The notes beneath the pieces are model-generated. The model had not been told where the DNA came from and did not search any database. It saw only the letters and a program-made list of their open reading frames with translations. A stretch of DNA of 64,000 nt, taken from assembly GCF_028389875.1 (NCBI RefSeq), contig NC_084666.1:63310422-63374421 (forward strand), written 5' to 3'. The position numbers and the translations under genes were made by a program. Of this stretch, positions 1-27,100 are shown in pieces. This DNA comes from Rhea pennata (Eukaryota; Chordata; Aves; Rheiformes; Rheidae). Numbering within the stretch: the first letter of the stretch is position 1; every line of letters begins with the position of its first letter.

Positions 1-12639
<12,639 letters not shown>

Positions 12640-12876
12640 AATCTTGAGTGTTTTGAACTGTCACTAGAGAAAAATAAGCTTGTATTCAGTCATATCCAGA
12701 GCAAGATGAACACGTGTAATCCCAAAAAGTTTCTGCAATCTCCTCCCTTATACTCAGACATCTTATCACAATACTGAGTTTTATCTTTGTCTTGCTTTTC
12801 TTGTCACTTTAGCCCTTACTGTGTCTGACTACAACCTTGAAGAAATTCCTGGGGGATTTCTTCCCCACACATGTCG

Positions 12877-12925
12877 TTTTCTCTGTCTCTCTCTCTCTCT
12901 CACTCTTTTTTTTTTTCTTTTTTAG
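12877..12925. repeat. Pyrimidine-rich TC/T tract
   Basis: A run of CT dinucleotides followed by T runs on the plus strand, about 240 bases upstream of the EGF start codon. On the EGF sense strand it is a GA/A tract. It may lie in the proximal promoter; no function can be read. Confidence 0.9.
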
Positions 12926-13991
12926 AAGCCAAGTATGAAATGCCTGACACTCTTGCCACAAATTTAACACAGCTTAAAAGCAAAGCTTGCAAGGATCATT
13001 GCAAATTTCCTCATGACAAGCAAAGCTGCTGTTTAAATCTTAAACACAGAGAAACTGAAAGACTGTTCACTACAGCCCTCAGTGGAGTATAGGGAGCAAG
13101 ATCTCCAGGTTCCGTCCCTCTCCAAAACGTAGTTGCTTTATACATACAAACTTGGAGGGACTCCTCTTTCTTTTTAAAGCTCTACTTGCCCCACCTCTTC
13201 TCTTTTTAGTACCACTTGAGTGAACCCTGTGTTTGCAAATAGTAATGTGGTCAGTTCTTTACTACAGGGAACTGAGCCAGAATGCAGATGCCCAGCCACT
13301 CATAATAAATACATTCTACAAAAGAAGCCCCTCATATCTGAGAAGTACCTGCTGCCTACCAGCTAAGTTTTAGTCCTCAGAGATTGTAGCCTGACTTACA
13401 CCATGTATGTTCAGTCACGATTAGTCACATACATTTTTAATGTCATATGTTTTACCACCAAACTTTGTCAAACTTTGTTCATGCAAAAAGGAAGGAAAAA
13501 AAAATCCCTCCAGGTTCTTCAATCTATTTCAGCTGGAAATACACCCTGACTTAGGGCCAGATTCAGTTCTAGGGTATGTGTTTGCAATTTGGTTTTCACA
13601 GAAGTCACAACTTTCTCTCAGGGTCTGAATATGGCCCTTCTGCAGTTCTAGGAAAATACCTATGTCAGAATCTAAGGTAACGTGTTCCAAGTCTGCCATA
13701 TGTCACACATGTTCCAGTCATTTATATGTGCACATAGGTGCTCTAAAACACTACTGTTCTGATATAGTGCTTTTACACTTATTTTATCAAAGCATGTAAA
13801 CTAGAGAAATTCCAAGCGAGTCAAGCTCAGTATTCTTCCAGTATTGAAAAAAAATCTCCATTTCCCTAATCCTTTGGCCCAAATCAGCAAAGCTCTAGAG
13901 TACAAGCATAAGTGATTTGCTGAATTTTTAATGTGCTGAGATTTAAGCAGGTGTTTAAGTGGCTGACTGCTCTAACTGTTGTGAGGCTGCT

Positions 13992-14064
13992 GCTTTTTCC
14001 TTTTCCTTTCTTTTTTTTTCTTTTTCTTTTCTTTCTTTCCTTTTTTATTTTTTTTATTTCTGCA
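13992..14064. repeat. Imperfect polypyrimidine tract
   Basis: About 70 bases almost entirely of T and C (CTTTT, CTTTC and T8-T9 units), ending in CTGCAG. It resembles a degenerate microsatellite. No open frame with splice context follows it. Confidence 0.85.
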
Positions 14065-17000
14065 GTATTGTGCTAGAATAAACACTAATACAACAGGTGG
14101 AAACACCAGCAGTATCAGACAGTAACTTACAGCTGCATAAGTTCTGTCCTTGGGAATTCTTTGCCCCTTTATTTGCCTGAATTAATAAGAGTCCAGATTT
14201 GCACTGAAAAAAAGAAAGAAGCATGAAACTTGATTATAAACTGGGCCACACACTACCAAAAGCAACTATTTCTTGATGTTTCTGTGCCTGAGTGTAGCCA
14301 CATTCTGCTTGCTCAATCCTCACTGCTGCAACTAATGCAACTAATTAAATCCGGACTGACAAATGGAAGCCACATTTTCATGTACTCTGTTCAGAACAGA
14401 ACGTCTATTCTGCATGCTATAAAACACAATAATAGTAATGTAAATTATGCAGGGCCAGATTCATGCCAAACAGCACTTGCTTCTCCAAATAGTCCCCTGG
14501 AAAACAAAAGAGGAATCAATGTGAAAGCGTAGCAATGCCATACCATCTAGGATTATAGGATTCTGCCCAGGAACTGTGGTATGTTCCACATGAATCTATT
14601 TTACTAATTCTGTAGCTGTCAATTCTTCCTCACACAGTTTTCCTCTGTGTTCAAGCAGGGAGCACACAACCTAAAAATCTCAAAAGGAATGTGTCACTTT
14701 TCTGTTAGTAACCACCAGCAGAGCACTTGCTAGACTGTGAGGGTGGTCATCCAAGTAGACTTCTTCCAGGGGAGAAGCCGACAAACTCACAAAAAGAGAC
14801 AAAAGGAATAAGCTCTCCAGTGAAACCTAGAAGCAATTTTTGTTACTCCGCAGGCATTCACATTCTTTTAGTCTCTCCTTCACATATAGTGTTCTTTTAT
14901 AACATCTCCTTCAATCTTTCCCCCCATCTATTTTTCCTCTTTTTGCCTTTACTCAAAGCAAAAGTCAAAGGCATGTCCCAGAATTCTTTTTTTCCTCTCT
15001 AAGATAAAAATAGGAAGTCTGACATGTCAATACCACAATGAACTTTTCTGGAAGAAGATATCCCTTCACTGCATTCAGATAGAAACTGGTTAATAAAGCG
15101 ATTAATTTCACTGTCCCAGAAGTATAGGAAGGATTTAAAAACAGGAGAAAAATCTCTTAACAGTGGGATTTTCTTTTCCCCTCAAAAGAAGACATGCTTC
15201 AGACCAGAACTAGAGGCCAGATCCACTATGATATGATCTGGGCCTGAGGATGTAAATAAGTTACTCGAAAGCAGATAGAACCAATTATCTTCCCTTAGAC
15301 CAAACCACAAAGTTCTCAGCAAAGCACAAAATTCATCAGGCTATACCACAGCTAAACTTTCCAAATGTATCATTTTTCACTAATTGATTCACAAGATCAA
15401 CACTATAATTCTTTCTCATCTAAAATCATTTAGCATTTAAGGAGTTGTTTCAAAAATGTTTCTACAAAGCAAGCTATTGTTCACACCCACAGCTAGTAGA
15501 CACACTAATTGCCTTTAGACTAGCATTCATACAATAAATTAGACCTCTGAATCAGTCCAAATCATCTTAAAATTCTCCCTCCTGATACACTGAATGCAAA
15601 GAACTGATATAGTTTAATTTGACTTGGTGTCTCAAGAAACTGATGAACTAACAATAAATAAACATCCTTCTTTTTCTTTCTTTTGGACTTCCCACTCTCT
15701 CATCTAGTTTTGGAAGGCTTTCTTTGCCTTAGTTGGCAAAGACCAGCTAGTGATCCAATTGAAGAGGGTCTTTTCCCCTACCTTGGCACAGAGCTACAAT
15801 TACTGAGTTCAAGGACACAATGTTCTGGCTGTTTCTAAGCTATGAAGGAAACAACTTCTCTCTCCCTTTTCCAGAGCTTCCAGTATCTATATTGTATTAA
15901 TTAGCACATTGTTAAAATCATATACTGGCTTTTTTTCTTGCTTACTACATACTATGCTAACTTGTCAGCACTGCAATTTCTTTTCCTGTCAGCCTCTAGA
16001 AGTTTGATCCTAGTCTTATGCATATTCCAATCTGGTTAAAATTATATTTTATAGGCACCATAATCCTAGCTCCTGCCAATATGGGTTAATGACGAAATGA
16101 AGATGCTTAGTTCCCTGAAATAGCATAGGAAATATATACTGATTATTTTTAGTATGAACAGTCTAGAGTGGCAAGAAATACTCAGAGATGCACCATCTCC
16201 CCCAAACAGCTTTGAGCTCCTTCTCAATAGCTCAGGCAATTCTACTAGGCCTTGGGTCAAAGTGCTTAGAGAAATGTTATTCTGTCAGAAAGGATATTGC
16301 AATCAGAGCAGTAGGTGACAGACCTAGGCAACTGTTCAATAACACTAGGGATTTCTAACAAGGAAAAAAAAAAAAGAAAGAAAAGAAAGCAACGTTTTTG
16401 TAAAATCTACCTCACATTGACTCACCTTGGCCTGATCTCAGGATTGCCAGCTCTGATGAGCATACTTCCTCTGATCTAACAGTGCTTGATTCAGTACCAC
16501 TCCTTTCAGCAGGTTGAATACAGTTCGCAGATAATTCTGACCTAAGGGACATTATAAATTATTAGTGTGTGTGTTGCATAGAGTGTGGGGGGGGAGGCAT
16601 AGCATGAGAGAAAGTAGTGTATTGTGATATCAAAAAGCCAGGAATGCTTGAAATCTCCTCCTGAAGTACGATGCTCATTCTTTTTTGGCCTCAGGTACGT
16701 CACTTACTGTTTTCTTCAACAATTTGGAGATGATATTTAGCTGACAGGATGCTTTAAGTTAATCTGTTAGTAAAATTAAAGAGCATGGTTTTAATCATTA
16801 AAGTTTTACGAAAACCAAGTGCTCTTACAGGCCATCTCTTTCCAGTTATCTCATTTTATTTTATAGCGACAATGATGACAAATATTCCCCAAATTTGTTT
16901 TGGCAATTTGAATTTCATATTTTTTCTGACAGAGTTACAACCTCCTCTGTTATAATCTCATTGTAAGGAAAAGACAAGAAAAAACTCTCATTGAAACTAT

Positions 17001-20000
17001 AATGTTAATTATAACCAATATTATCTTCTTCAAGCATTTTTTTTTTAAGATTTTGACATACACTTCTCACCAGTTGTTGTACTGTAAATGCTTCATCAGA
17101 CAGACCAGACTGCAATGCACAGAAGGATCCAGAAAGCAAGTTAAACGTGCTGTTGAATCCAGCAGCTCACACATTCTAGGGAACGAGAGCAAGAACAGCA
17201 ACACAATGATCTGGGGAAGCTGCACAGCATCTTACTGACTTCTGACATTTATCACTGTTAGATGACTACTTTAGGCCTCAATATTAGGAGATACAAGAAA
17301 CAGTTAAAATAGCATAATGAAACAGTATTTAGCTCTCTGAAGTGAAGCTAAAACTTTAACAGGTTTTCAATTACCGTGACTAAGGTCTACGCAGTTTATT
17401 ATGCAAGTGTATTTAAGAAAAGAGTAAAAGGTATGACATTACTTCACTATTGCAGGTCAAAAAACACATCTCCCCTTAGTTTTTTGCCTCACAGTTACTT
17501 TTCATCCCAGAGATAGCTGTGTTTCAGTGACAGTGACATGATTCTTAATACATGTGCTGGAACCTGACACTAAAAGTCAGAACAAAGGCACTGATTGAAA
17601 TCTGTCACTGACTTTCAGAGTTGATGAGCATTCAAGACTTCCATTGATATCAATAAGAGATCAGGATTTTAAAAATCTGTCCACGGGTTCTTATTGTGAA
17701 GTCCATTTATCAGAGGTATTACTATTTCCTATGGATCTTCTCTTTCTCCCCATCAGTTCTGGCTGGAAAGATAAATAATTAAAAGAACTATTTCAGTCAA
17801 ATTCTGTCTTCCACATTACAGACCTTTTCAGATGGTTCATTCTCTTTGTGCTCGTGTTGCTCCTTAGAAAAATGAGTATCACAGACTACTTTAAGGTTTT
17901 GTTTTACAGCTGCTTCATTGGCTATGTGGAATAGAATTTGTGCATTTACCAATCTAAATCACTTTTGTTGTTAGATTATCTCATTTCACTTGGTGCTTCT
18001 ATTATGCCAGTTCAGCATACTTCCAGGAACACACACTCATGCATAAACTTCCATGTGTGTATCACCGACAAAAATAGAGAGAGAATCAAAAAAGGTGGAT
18101 TATAAGTAAGTATAAGTAGAAATAGGCATTGTTATAGCCAGCTTTCCCCAGCAAAAGCATTTGAAATGCACTCAAGACACTGGGATTACCAGAAATGTCA
18201 GTGCCCAGAGCTCAGCTCTGTGAGTAGATTGCGGGATGCTCTCAGAGGCTGCCAGACTCTGGAATTCTCTTCATCCGACAGACTAGCTGATCTTAAGGTG
18301 GTGACTTCCTAAGCATGCTGCAAGCCACATTCTCTTCACTGAAATTTAGCATTTCGCTGTACATGGGCAAGCCGCTAGTGTCAGAGGGATTAGTTAGTAA
18401 AATAATGGGTAACCAAGAGGAGGAGTAATATATGCAAAAAAGTTGTTAGACCCTACCCTACCGTGGCACAGGAGTCTTGCATGTAGTTTTCCTATAACAT
18501 ATCAAGAAGTTGGTAGAGAAAGTAGCAAGAGACCTGCAAGGGGCCCTGCCATAGAGGAGGCAGCCTGACCCGACGCTACCCCACAGACAGCCTCACAGCT
18601 GCAGAGAGAGCAATGCCAAAGAGTTTATCACAGACCCAAATGCCACTGTGAGAATGATATCCCAGAACTTGGCATTTAAGTCCTGCAGCTACCAAACACA
18701 CCCTGCTTGAGGCCACAGCTGTCAGTTCTGCTCCTGGACAGACAAGGAGAGCAATGGGAAGGAAGTCAGGGATACTAAAGTACAAGTAGTAGTCAACCTT
18801 GTATTTATCTCCCAAATATTTATTCAGAGTACTTTAAAGCTTCAGACAGATTCTGTATTGCTGGCAAGAGACTGACTATGGAGGCTTCAGTTTGGAGCCA
18901 GTAACAGTGGCAATTTGGGAAAAGCAGGAAGCAATAGTCTCTGCCTCTGTGTCCTGTAAAACACTATTGCCCTATACAAATGCCATTTGTTTACCTGTAG
19001 GAGTCAGAAATAGTAATATTCCCGTAGTGTTCTTAAAGAAAATGAAACAACCTAACAAAGGCTCAGTCTCAGGCATTGAGTTAAGTGTTAAAGACTGAGG
19101 AATCTCAGTTTGTAAGAGACCAGATTACAGGCGATTGCATAACGGGTAGTCAAGACTGACACAAAGTGCCCCTGAACAATAACATACATTCTTACAAAAC
19201 TTCTACTCAGCTGCATGCCCACGTACATTTTCGGCCTCACTGAAGTGTGAGTGAACAGATCCTGAAAGATATATTACCTCCTTAATAGTTACCAGTATGG
19301 ATCAGTTGGAGTAGCCTTTGACATAGACAAGGCTGTCAACTGACAATCCAGAGAAAGCAAAGGTGGAATCAGGCAGTTAGACTTTGCAAACTGATGCTCA
19401 GGCAATTCTGTGCCTGCTATAACCATATAACCATGCAGGGTACTAAAGGATTCATTCATTCCATCTACATCCCTGCCACAGGCTACTTTGTGTGACCGTA
19501 GCAAGACTACTTATGATCTCGGCACTTCACTAGCTTCTTTTTTTAATTGTAAAATGAACTGATACACTCCTTTGGCATGAAAAGGGACTAGTGGTTACAA
19601 AGTGCTTTTGAGATCATTTTTGGAAGGTAGTATTCAAAATTGTAAAGTAATTATTAATTTATTATTGCTGCTAAAATCACAAAGAGAATAAATTAGACCA
19701 CCAAACAGAACAGAAAAGAGAAAATTAATTTGAGTTTATACATTATTTGCACTGGAACTAAAAACAGGCTTCTTCTCAAGTGGTGTTGCAAATCACTGAA
19801 AACTTTTAGATATCATTTTTATTGTCACTCTCAGCATGCAATATAAGTTCACTTAAACATATAAAAGCACAGTAAGATATCTTTCTTCATAGGAGATATG
19901 TAAATGTTTATACTTCATATCTACCAGAAATCATTACACTTTATTGTATAAACTTCCATTTCTCAAAAAGCAAACTAAGTTTGTCACATAAAATTCCTAT

Positions 20001-20012
20001 TAGTGCTATGAG

Positions 20013-20014
<2 letters not shown>

Positions 20015-20047
<33 letters not shown>
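20015..20047. repeat. A33 homopolymer
   Basis: Thirty-three consecutive A on the plus strand. No recognisable retroposed sequence precedes it, so I call it a mononucleotide run and not the tail of an identified element. Its length is a likely source of assembly or sequencing error. Confidence 0.97.
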
Positions 20048-20048
<1 letters not shown>

Positions 20049-22389
20049 ACAGAAGCCCTCTGTGATTTTACTAGAACTAGCACATCACATTAGCAGGAAT
20101 ATGCCATTTAGTTTAAAGTACTAGGAAAGCATTTATGGGATTCACTGCCTTGTATACCACACAAAAAACTACTTAACTGTCTTAAATCATTTCAAAAATT
20201 ACCAAACTAAAACAGACAATAATAATGAGCATAGTACTTGGACCAAAATCATAATTTATAAAGTTTACCCTGACCTATTATAGCACCTTTCATGGAAAGT
20301 AGACATACTTAGGGGCCATTTTGTATATTATTGTAATACTACTGCAGATTAGGTCAGCTGGGCATTAGCATAAAATTATAGAAGAGAGTACCCATCCAAA
20401 TCCTTCTCAGTAATGCCCATGGGAGAGACTCTGATGTACCTCTTGGGCAGTGCTTTGAAAATTAGTCATAGGTGCCCGGTTTTCCAAAATGAAACAAGAC
20501 TCTAGTAAGGGGAGAGGCACCAGGGAAATCTATTCCGAGAGTCTGCATGTGTTTCCCAATGCTAAAGAAACCTCCCTATCTGTGCGAATGAGCTTAACTG
20601 CCTTATTTGGAACTGGGCTTGGAGGCAAGGCAGAATGCGTCATACGAAAAAAAAAATACCTAAAATCTCTGGGCCAAATAGTAAAATTCTAATAATATCT
20701 ACATATATCCAGATAGATTTACAGGAGGACCAACTTCATGTATGTTGGCACAGAAGTCAAAGACACTGATCATGCATAAATTCTCAATGTGCACAGCCGC
20801 TCGTTGCTGTAAAACATGCGGACCAAGGGCAAGGACGCTCCACAAGTGTTGTCGGATCACAGGCTCATCATCACGTTCCAGGATTAAATACCCAGAGTGA
20901 CAGCACTTTACTTCCAGACACCAAAGAGAAAATGATCCTGCACCCACTGAAGTCAGTATCAAACTCCCACTGAGTGCACTAAAAACTCTGGATTAGGCCT
21001 ATCTTATGGAAGGGACAGATTCTTGTCCTAAATCATCCACACAGATCTAAATAAGCACGTTTCCTCTCTCTCCCACAGAAACCTTAAAGAGACTAGGTTC
21101 TTGAGTAAGAGAATATTTCAGTCTATGCTCTCCAAGGGTTACTTAAGTATTTTTAAAGCCTATATAATTTACCTCAAGCCTGATACTCTAATAAAAATAT
21201 TAGTAAATGTTACTAAGTTTTTACAAAATACTAGTAGAAGTAAAGGCAAAATAAGAGTAAAATCTGATTAAGGCTTCAGGATATGGTTTTCACTGTATGC
21301 ACCTGCATATATGCTGCCATGGCATGAACATATCAAACGGACATTTCTTTTTTCACTCTTATGTCTCTGAGAGGTTTGAGCAGCACACGTTAACAAGTAA
21401 GTCCCATCAAAATTTTTTTGTCTTTTGCTACCAAAACCGACCACCTTTTCACTCTTACACAACAAAGCAATTATACCTTCAGAAGTGATATTATTAAAAA
21501 CTCTCTTCAAGTCATAGGTTCTTGAATTGGCCCAAATACTTAACTATTACTAATGCTTTTGCCAAAATATGAAGAAAAAGCTATTAAGGGCAGAAATATT
21601 CAAAATAAGAAAGTATTAAAAATGTTTAAGACAGAATGGTTGCCTGTGCTGCTGCATGGCCCTTGCTTACAGACACATCCAAGAGGAATAAATGATGATA
21701 TTCGTATTTCACATCATTTTTGTTTTTACTAGGATCCGTCGGAGTAAGCATGGGGTTAAGATCAAACACATACACATACAGGAAAAGACTGCCATGACGT
21801 AGTTTCACATGTTAACATATATCAACTTATGATGAAAATTAATTTGCAGCATTGTCAGGATTTCTCTTTAATTCCTAGACTAACCAGCAGGATTATTTCT
21901 TTTTAGTCCCTAGATTAACCAGTTAAGTGATGTGGTCACTGTTCTCTAGTTTAGCAGATATATGGATCTTTCCAATGCAGCAACGCTCTTGGCAACCATT
22001 GCTCAAGCAAAGAAGTGGTTAGGGCTTGAAGGAACCTTCTTGAAATTTTAGTACTGAACCCAAAAGTAATTCCTTTCTGTGTGACTAGCTGAATTGCTGA
22101 GTTACTGTAAAGCAGAATCTCCACAAAACTAGAAAAAGATATCAGTCAACACCACAGAAATAAACATACATCAAATTATAAATGGCAGTTACTTTACTGT
22201 TTACAGTCTCATTACTCTAGTAATGAATACAATACGCTCTGTGGCTGGTACCTTTACAGCAACTGGCGCTGCTTGCAAGCCCCTCTACCTTTCTGATTGC
22301 TATTTGTCTACATGCAAGTATAAACCTTAAGGTTTCTTGTAAGCTGCAGACCTTTGAGGAAGGGGGAACTATAATGAAGCTGCTGTACA

Positions 22390-22609
22390 TAATAAATAAA
22401 ATAAAATAAAATAAATAAAATAAAATAAATAAAATAAAATAAATAAAATAAAATAAATAAAATAAAATAAATAAAATAAAATAAATAAAATAAAATAAAA
22501 TAAAATAAATAAAATAAAATAAATAAAATAAAATAAAATAAAATAAAATAAATAAAATAAAAATAAATAAATTAAATAAATTAAATAAATTAAATAAATA
22601 AATAAAAAA
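22390..22609. repeat. AT-only minisatellite of TAAA and TAAAA units
   Basis: About 220 bases consist only of A and T on the plus strand. Much of the array alternates one TAAA with two TAAAA units, giving a 14-base higher-order period (ATAAAATAAAATAA). It ends in about three TTAAATAAA units. The array carries very many AATAAA words but no adjacent gene end. Confidence 0.95.
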
Positions 22610-23874
22610 GAGCTCTGCCCCTATTGCATAAAACTGCCAGGTAAAACACAGATCCCTGATGGATACCTAGGTCAACTCCCTTAAAACAAACAAACAAATA
22701 AACAAACAAAACACCACCACTTAGGGTTTTTGTGTGTCTGTGGTCTTCAGTGGTTACTTACAAATGTTGAATTTGTATAGTGATGCATGAAGACATTCAA
22801 TTGCATCTTCACAGGCTCCTTTACCATCCTGAAAATCTCAGTCATCTATAGTGTCCTTAACAGGCCATCAGTCACCTCTACAGACTTTCCTAGTATAGTC
22901 ATTTTTTGAGGCAGGTTTAAACGTATGACTAAAGGGACATCTCATCTAATCTATTAGTCTTCTATCAATAAAGCAAGTGGTTTGTGATCTACCTGTCACC
23001 ACCTTGAACTTATCAAGATCTTGCAAGTGTCCTCTAAATCTCTCCCACAGTCCAACCACTCTACAGACCTTCTCAACATTTTTGCATACTTATTCTTGTT
23101 GTCTGAAAGCCACTCGGAACAACACGTGACAGGATTCATCTCACTGTAACTGAAGCACCACTCCATTAAGACTTGAGCTCCTGGCACCTGATGAAATGGC
23201 GGTGGGCTTTGAAACATTATCAAACATCAGTTTCCAGGATACGATCAGTAAGTTATTTGGATCTTCTCTTCAGAACCCTGTTCCTATGTTTTATCCCCAG
23301 CCCACACAAGTCGGCATTAAATAGTGAATAAAGAGTCTGGCCTTTTGTGGAACTTACTCCAAAAATTCATCAGAGGAAGAAACGTCATCATTTCAAATGT
23401 ATTTTTAGGTGGTGACATTTGAGTTCAACTTCCTCCAGGCCTGTCACCCTGCCCTTTTGATGAATCACAGGTCATTTGAACTATAATCAGCTTCCCATAT
23501 TAGAAGTTTTGTCAGTTCATTCTCCTCAGAACTTCCTATCACTGTGAAGGACTCAGAAGATACAAAAGAGTATGTTTCAATTATATTAGATCTCACAGAG
23601 GTGCATCATCTTGATAGTTTGTTTCTCTGTTCCGTTTCAGTATTCTTACTGAACTGTCCCATTACTACTGGAAAAGCTAAGGTTGAAATAATTCAGGCAG
23701 TGCTGTCTGCAGTTCACTGCAGCTATCTGGCACTTGCCACAAAATATTGTCCCAGTTTTCCCACTTAATATGTGGTTCCTCTCACTTGCTATTGTTCCAC
23801 TAGGCTCCTTTGATGACAGAGGTATCAACCACATAGCTCCTTGCCTACTTAGCCTCACTTAGCCCATGTTGCCA

Positions 23875-24195
23875 AGTTACCTGTCCAGATGGCTTTGAAT
23901 ATCCCCAAGGAAGACGACCCCCCAACCTCTCTGGGAAACCTCTTCCAGTGCTCCGTCACCCTCACAGGAAAGTTCTACCTAATGTTCACATGGAACTTCC
24001 TATGTTTCCATTTGTGCCCATTGCCTCTTGGCTCTTCGTTGGGCACCACCAAAAAGAGTCTAGCCTCACCCTCTCCACAACCCCCCCTCAGGTACTTACA
24101 CACATTGATAAGATCCCCTTCAGTCTTCTTTTCTCCAGGCTGAAGAGTCCCAGCTCGCTAGATGGCCAGTTTAATGCTCTCTTCCTGGGCAGACT
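23875..24195 (-). mobile_element. CR1 LINE 3' fragment, minus orientation
   Basis: The plus strand shows the reverse complement of a CR1 3' region: GGCTTTGAATATCCCCAAGG, CAACCTCTCTGGGAAACCTC, CAGTGCTCCGTCACCCTCAC, TTGTGCCCATTGCCTCTTGG, TTGATAAGATCCCCTTCAGT and CTTTTCTCCAGGCTGAAGAG appear in the expected order. The element is 5'-truncated and lies between EGF and LRIT3. Two overlapping 84-86 codon frames within it are by-products. Its limits are approximate by some 20 bases. Confidence 0.9.
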
Positions 24196-27100
24196 TGCAC
24201 ATAAATAGTTGTACTAAACAGTCTTGTTTCATATCCCAACCACCAAACTATCTTTTATATGATCTGCCTGTACTGAGTGCCTCTCAAAATGCCTTTCTGC
24301 TGATTCTGGACCTTTACAGATTATTAAAGAAAGAAAAAAAATGGATTATTCACTTTTTTGGCATCAAAATTCTGACAAACTCTTGAAAGGCTTTCAAGAT
24401 CATTCTTCTTATTTCCTTCTTAAGGTCAACAATCTTTAAGATTCATCAATTTCTTTCTCACATCATTTAGTCCAGACTTCACTTCTATGTGAATCTTCAG
24501 TATGATAAAAAACTCAAGACTTGAATCACCTTGTGGCAGGCTCAACTTGTCTGTATCAGTTCACATTCAGAGAACCTGTAGAGCTAAGTCACTGTTAAAA
24601 AAATCGCAAGAAAGAATCAGTTTTCTACCAATAAACAAGGAATTTTGTATTAGTTACCTCTCCAAATTCTTCAGTTTCAAAGAAACAGCTCATGTGAATA
24701 TTGGATATAATGTCTGTTCAATCATGGTGCCTCACCAAAGCGAAGACTTACTTTTTTGGCTTGTGAGAAATGCGGCATGGGTTGCTTCTATTGCTGATTA
24801 CCCCATCCAAAGGGAATGTCTGCTCCTCTGCCAAAGAATTAAGAATGCCCAAGCAAGCTAAGGAACAAATAACAGCACCTTTGTGCACTAAAACGTGGCT
24901 GTATCATTCTATGGGGATTCTTTGCCCCAAAGTATTTTTAAATATTATGAATCTTCTGCAAAAATAAGTAATTCTCAGATTTTAAAATGAACTTGGAATG
25001 ACTGGCATATAACTTTAAGAATGGAGTATTTTGTGGATATTGATACAATACAGACAGCAACTACTACAATAGCAACGTACTAGTGACCCTCAGTCATTAA
25101 GTTTGAGTTCCACAATGAACAGAAGTTTTATGACCTGTTTTCACATTCCTGCTTCAGCAGATAGCAAATCACTCCACCATATCACTTTTATGCTAGATAA
25201 CAAAAAAAACTGATTTAAATCTTTTTTAACCAATCAGCAAGAAACCAGAACAGGTCACTCAAGACCATAGTGTGCACTCTGGAAAATTACCCATAAACAT
25301 CATTCATGTGTAAACTGAAGCTAGCAACACACTGCAGGATTACTCTAACATAGAAAGCTCTATCAAGAGTCAAGTAAGGATAAAATTTAAAAGAATTTCA
25401 GGAGGAAGGAGTTATTCTGAATTTAATTTGCTATGTTGTATAGCTGGTTGCTTACCATACTCTTAAATTGTCCTCTTTCTCCCTCTGTGATTTAGATTTC
25501 CACATGATCTTAAACGCAAGAGACTATGAAACAAAAAATATAATTGGTACACTTTATTTTTAGAGGCTCAAATGTTTGGCTAAATCACAGCAGCATAAAA
25601 ATTCAAAACATACGACTCTGAATTTGATCATTCCCTGGCATTAGACTTCAGTGTCATTAATTAAATCAGATTCTCACATATAGGATTTATGGGTATTTGA
25701 CTTAATTTCCTTTTTCTGCAACAAAGGTGTAATTGTTTTAAAGACTGGGAATTATTACAACGCAAATTGTATGTGTTGCTTTATTCCTGCTTTTCAAAAC
25801 AATATTAAAGTGGGAGGAATAGCAAGAGGAGTTAGGCAAGAACATTATTTGGAGATCTGTTTATGAATTTACTTTATTCTGTTTTTTTTAATTATTATTT
25901 TTTTTATTTATTTTTTTAAGTAATTGCCAATACTGTAGGTCTCAGAAGAAAGTGCCTGAACTCCATACTGGTAACACTGCAATACTCAATATTCCTGCCC
26001 TTCATCCACACATACAAAGCTTATTCTTCCTAGAGTAAGAAACAGCAGAAAAATACATTCTATTTCAGCCTTTTCTGACATGTAGTACTTTACTGAGTCC
26101 TCTTAGACATCTTCACAAAAAACTCTATTCAATTTCTTTGAATCACTACTTAAGAGATTTTCCAAATCTTCTATTACTCATCACCGTCAAGAATAAAGTA
26201 TTTTCTTGTTACTTTCTTGTCAGAGCATCTTCTCCAAAATGCAGTGATTTACATATTGTGGGAAAACTCTACTCTACTATTATGAGAGCTTCATGTCGGT
26301 GATTTGTTCTGTCAACTCTGATCATACCACTCTTAAGCCATTCAACTATCTCCCAAAAATAACAGATGCTAAATTAGACCAAATATATTTAAAAATATAC
26401 CTGATAGGTGCTGCTGAACTGGGTGCAGTAACTGGAACTATCTGACATTCCTTTCTAAACACAAAGTTAGGATGTAATTTCATAACTAAAATTAGGACTT
26501 AGGAAACTCACAGAAAGTGCATCGTTATAATTACTATTTAGGTCTTGGGAAAGATAATATCCTTTTGTTCAAAGTTGCTTTCTGTATTAATGATTAGCAA
26601 AATTCCCGGTATGAACATTGATGAATAATATGTTGTACAGAGCACTGTAAAGAGAATTCTCTCCTTGCTATATATTGTTTGGCAAGGAAGCCTCTAAGAT
26701 TTATGGATCATCACAGTTTATAAAACTGACAGATTAATCATACCTCCATTCTGATGTGAATTCTGGTCTTCTGGATTCAGAGGGAAATTCTGTCAGTGAT
26801 TTAAAAGAAAACACAACACAACTGCTTAAAACTTCTCCTTTTGTATCAGTGGAAAGCTAGCCTGGAGTTTCTGCAGCTGACTAACACCTCGAACTATGTA
26901 GTAAGTTCTGTTACGGAAGACATCCAGGTAAGCATGTTTCCAGTCTACAACCAGTTAGATCACTAGGGAAAAAAAAAAAAAAAAAAAGTTCATCTTGAAA
27001 TCTCCTTTGGTGGTCCCACAAAAAATTCAAGATGGCTCCTTTTCTAGGCACAAATCTAACGAAAGTGCTGTTTTTAAAGAAAATTGTACGCCACAACAGT

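Noticed and set aside
23889-24208. Two overlapping 84-86 codon frames on the plus strand
   Set aside because: They lie inside the minus-oriented CR1 fragment, outside any CR1 coding region, and are by-products of its reverse complement.
24502-24861. 119-codon plus-strand frame in the EGF-LRIT3 interval
   Set aside because: No family resemblance and no nearby promoter or splice signal that I can support.
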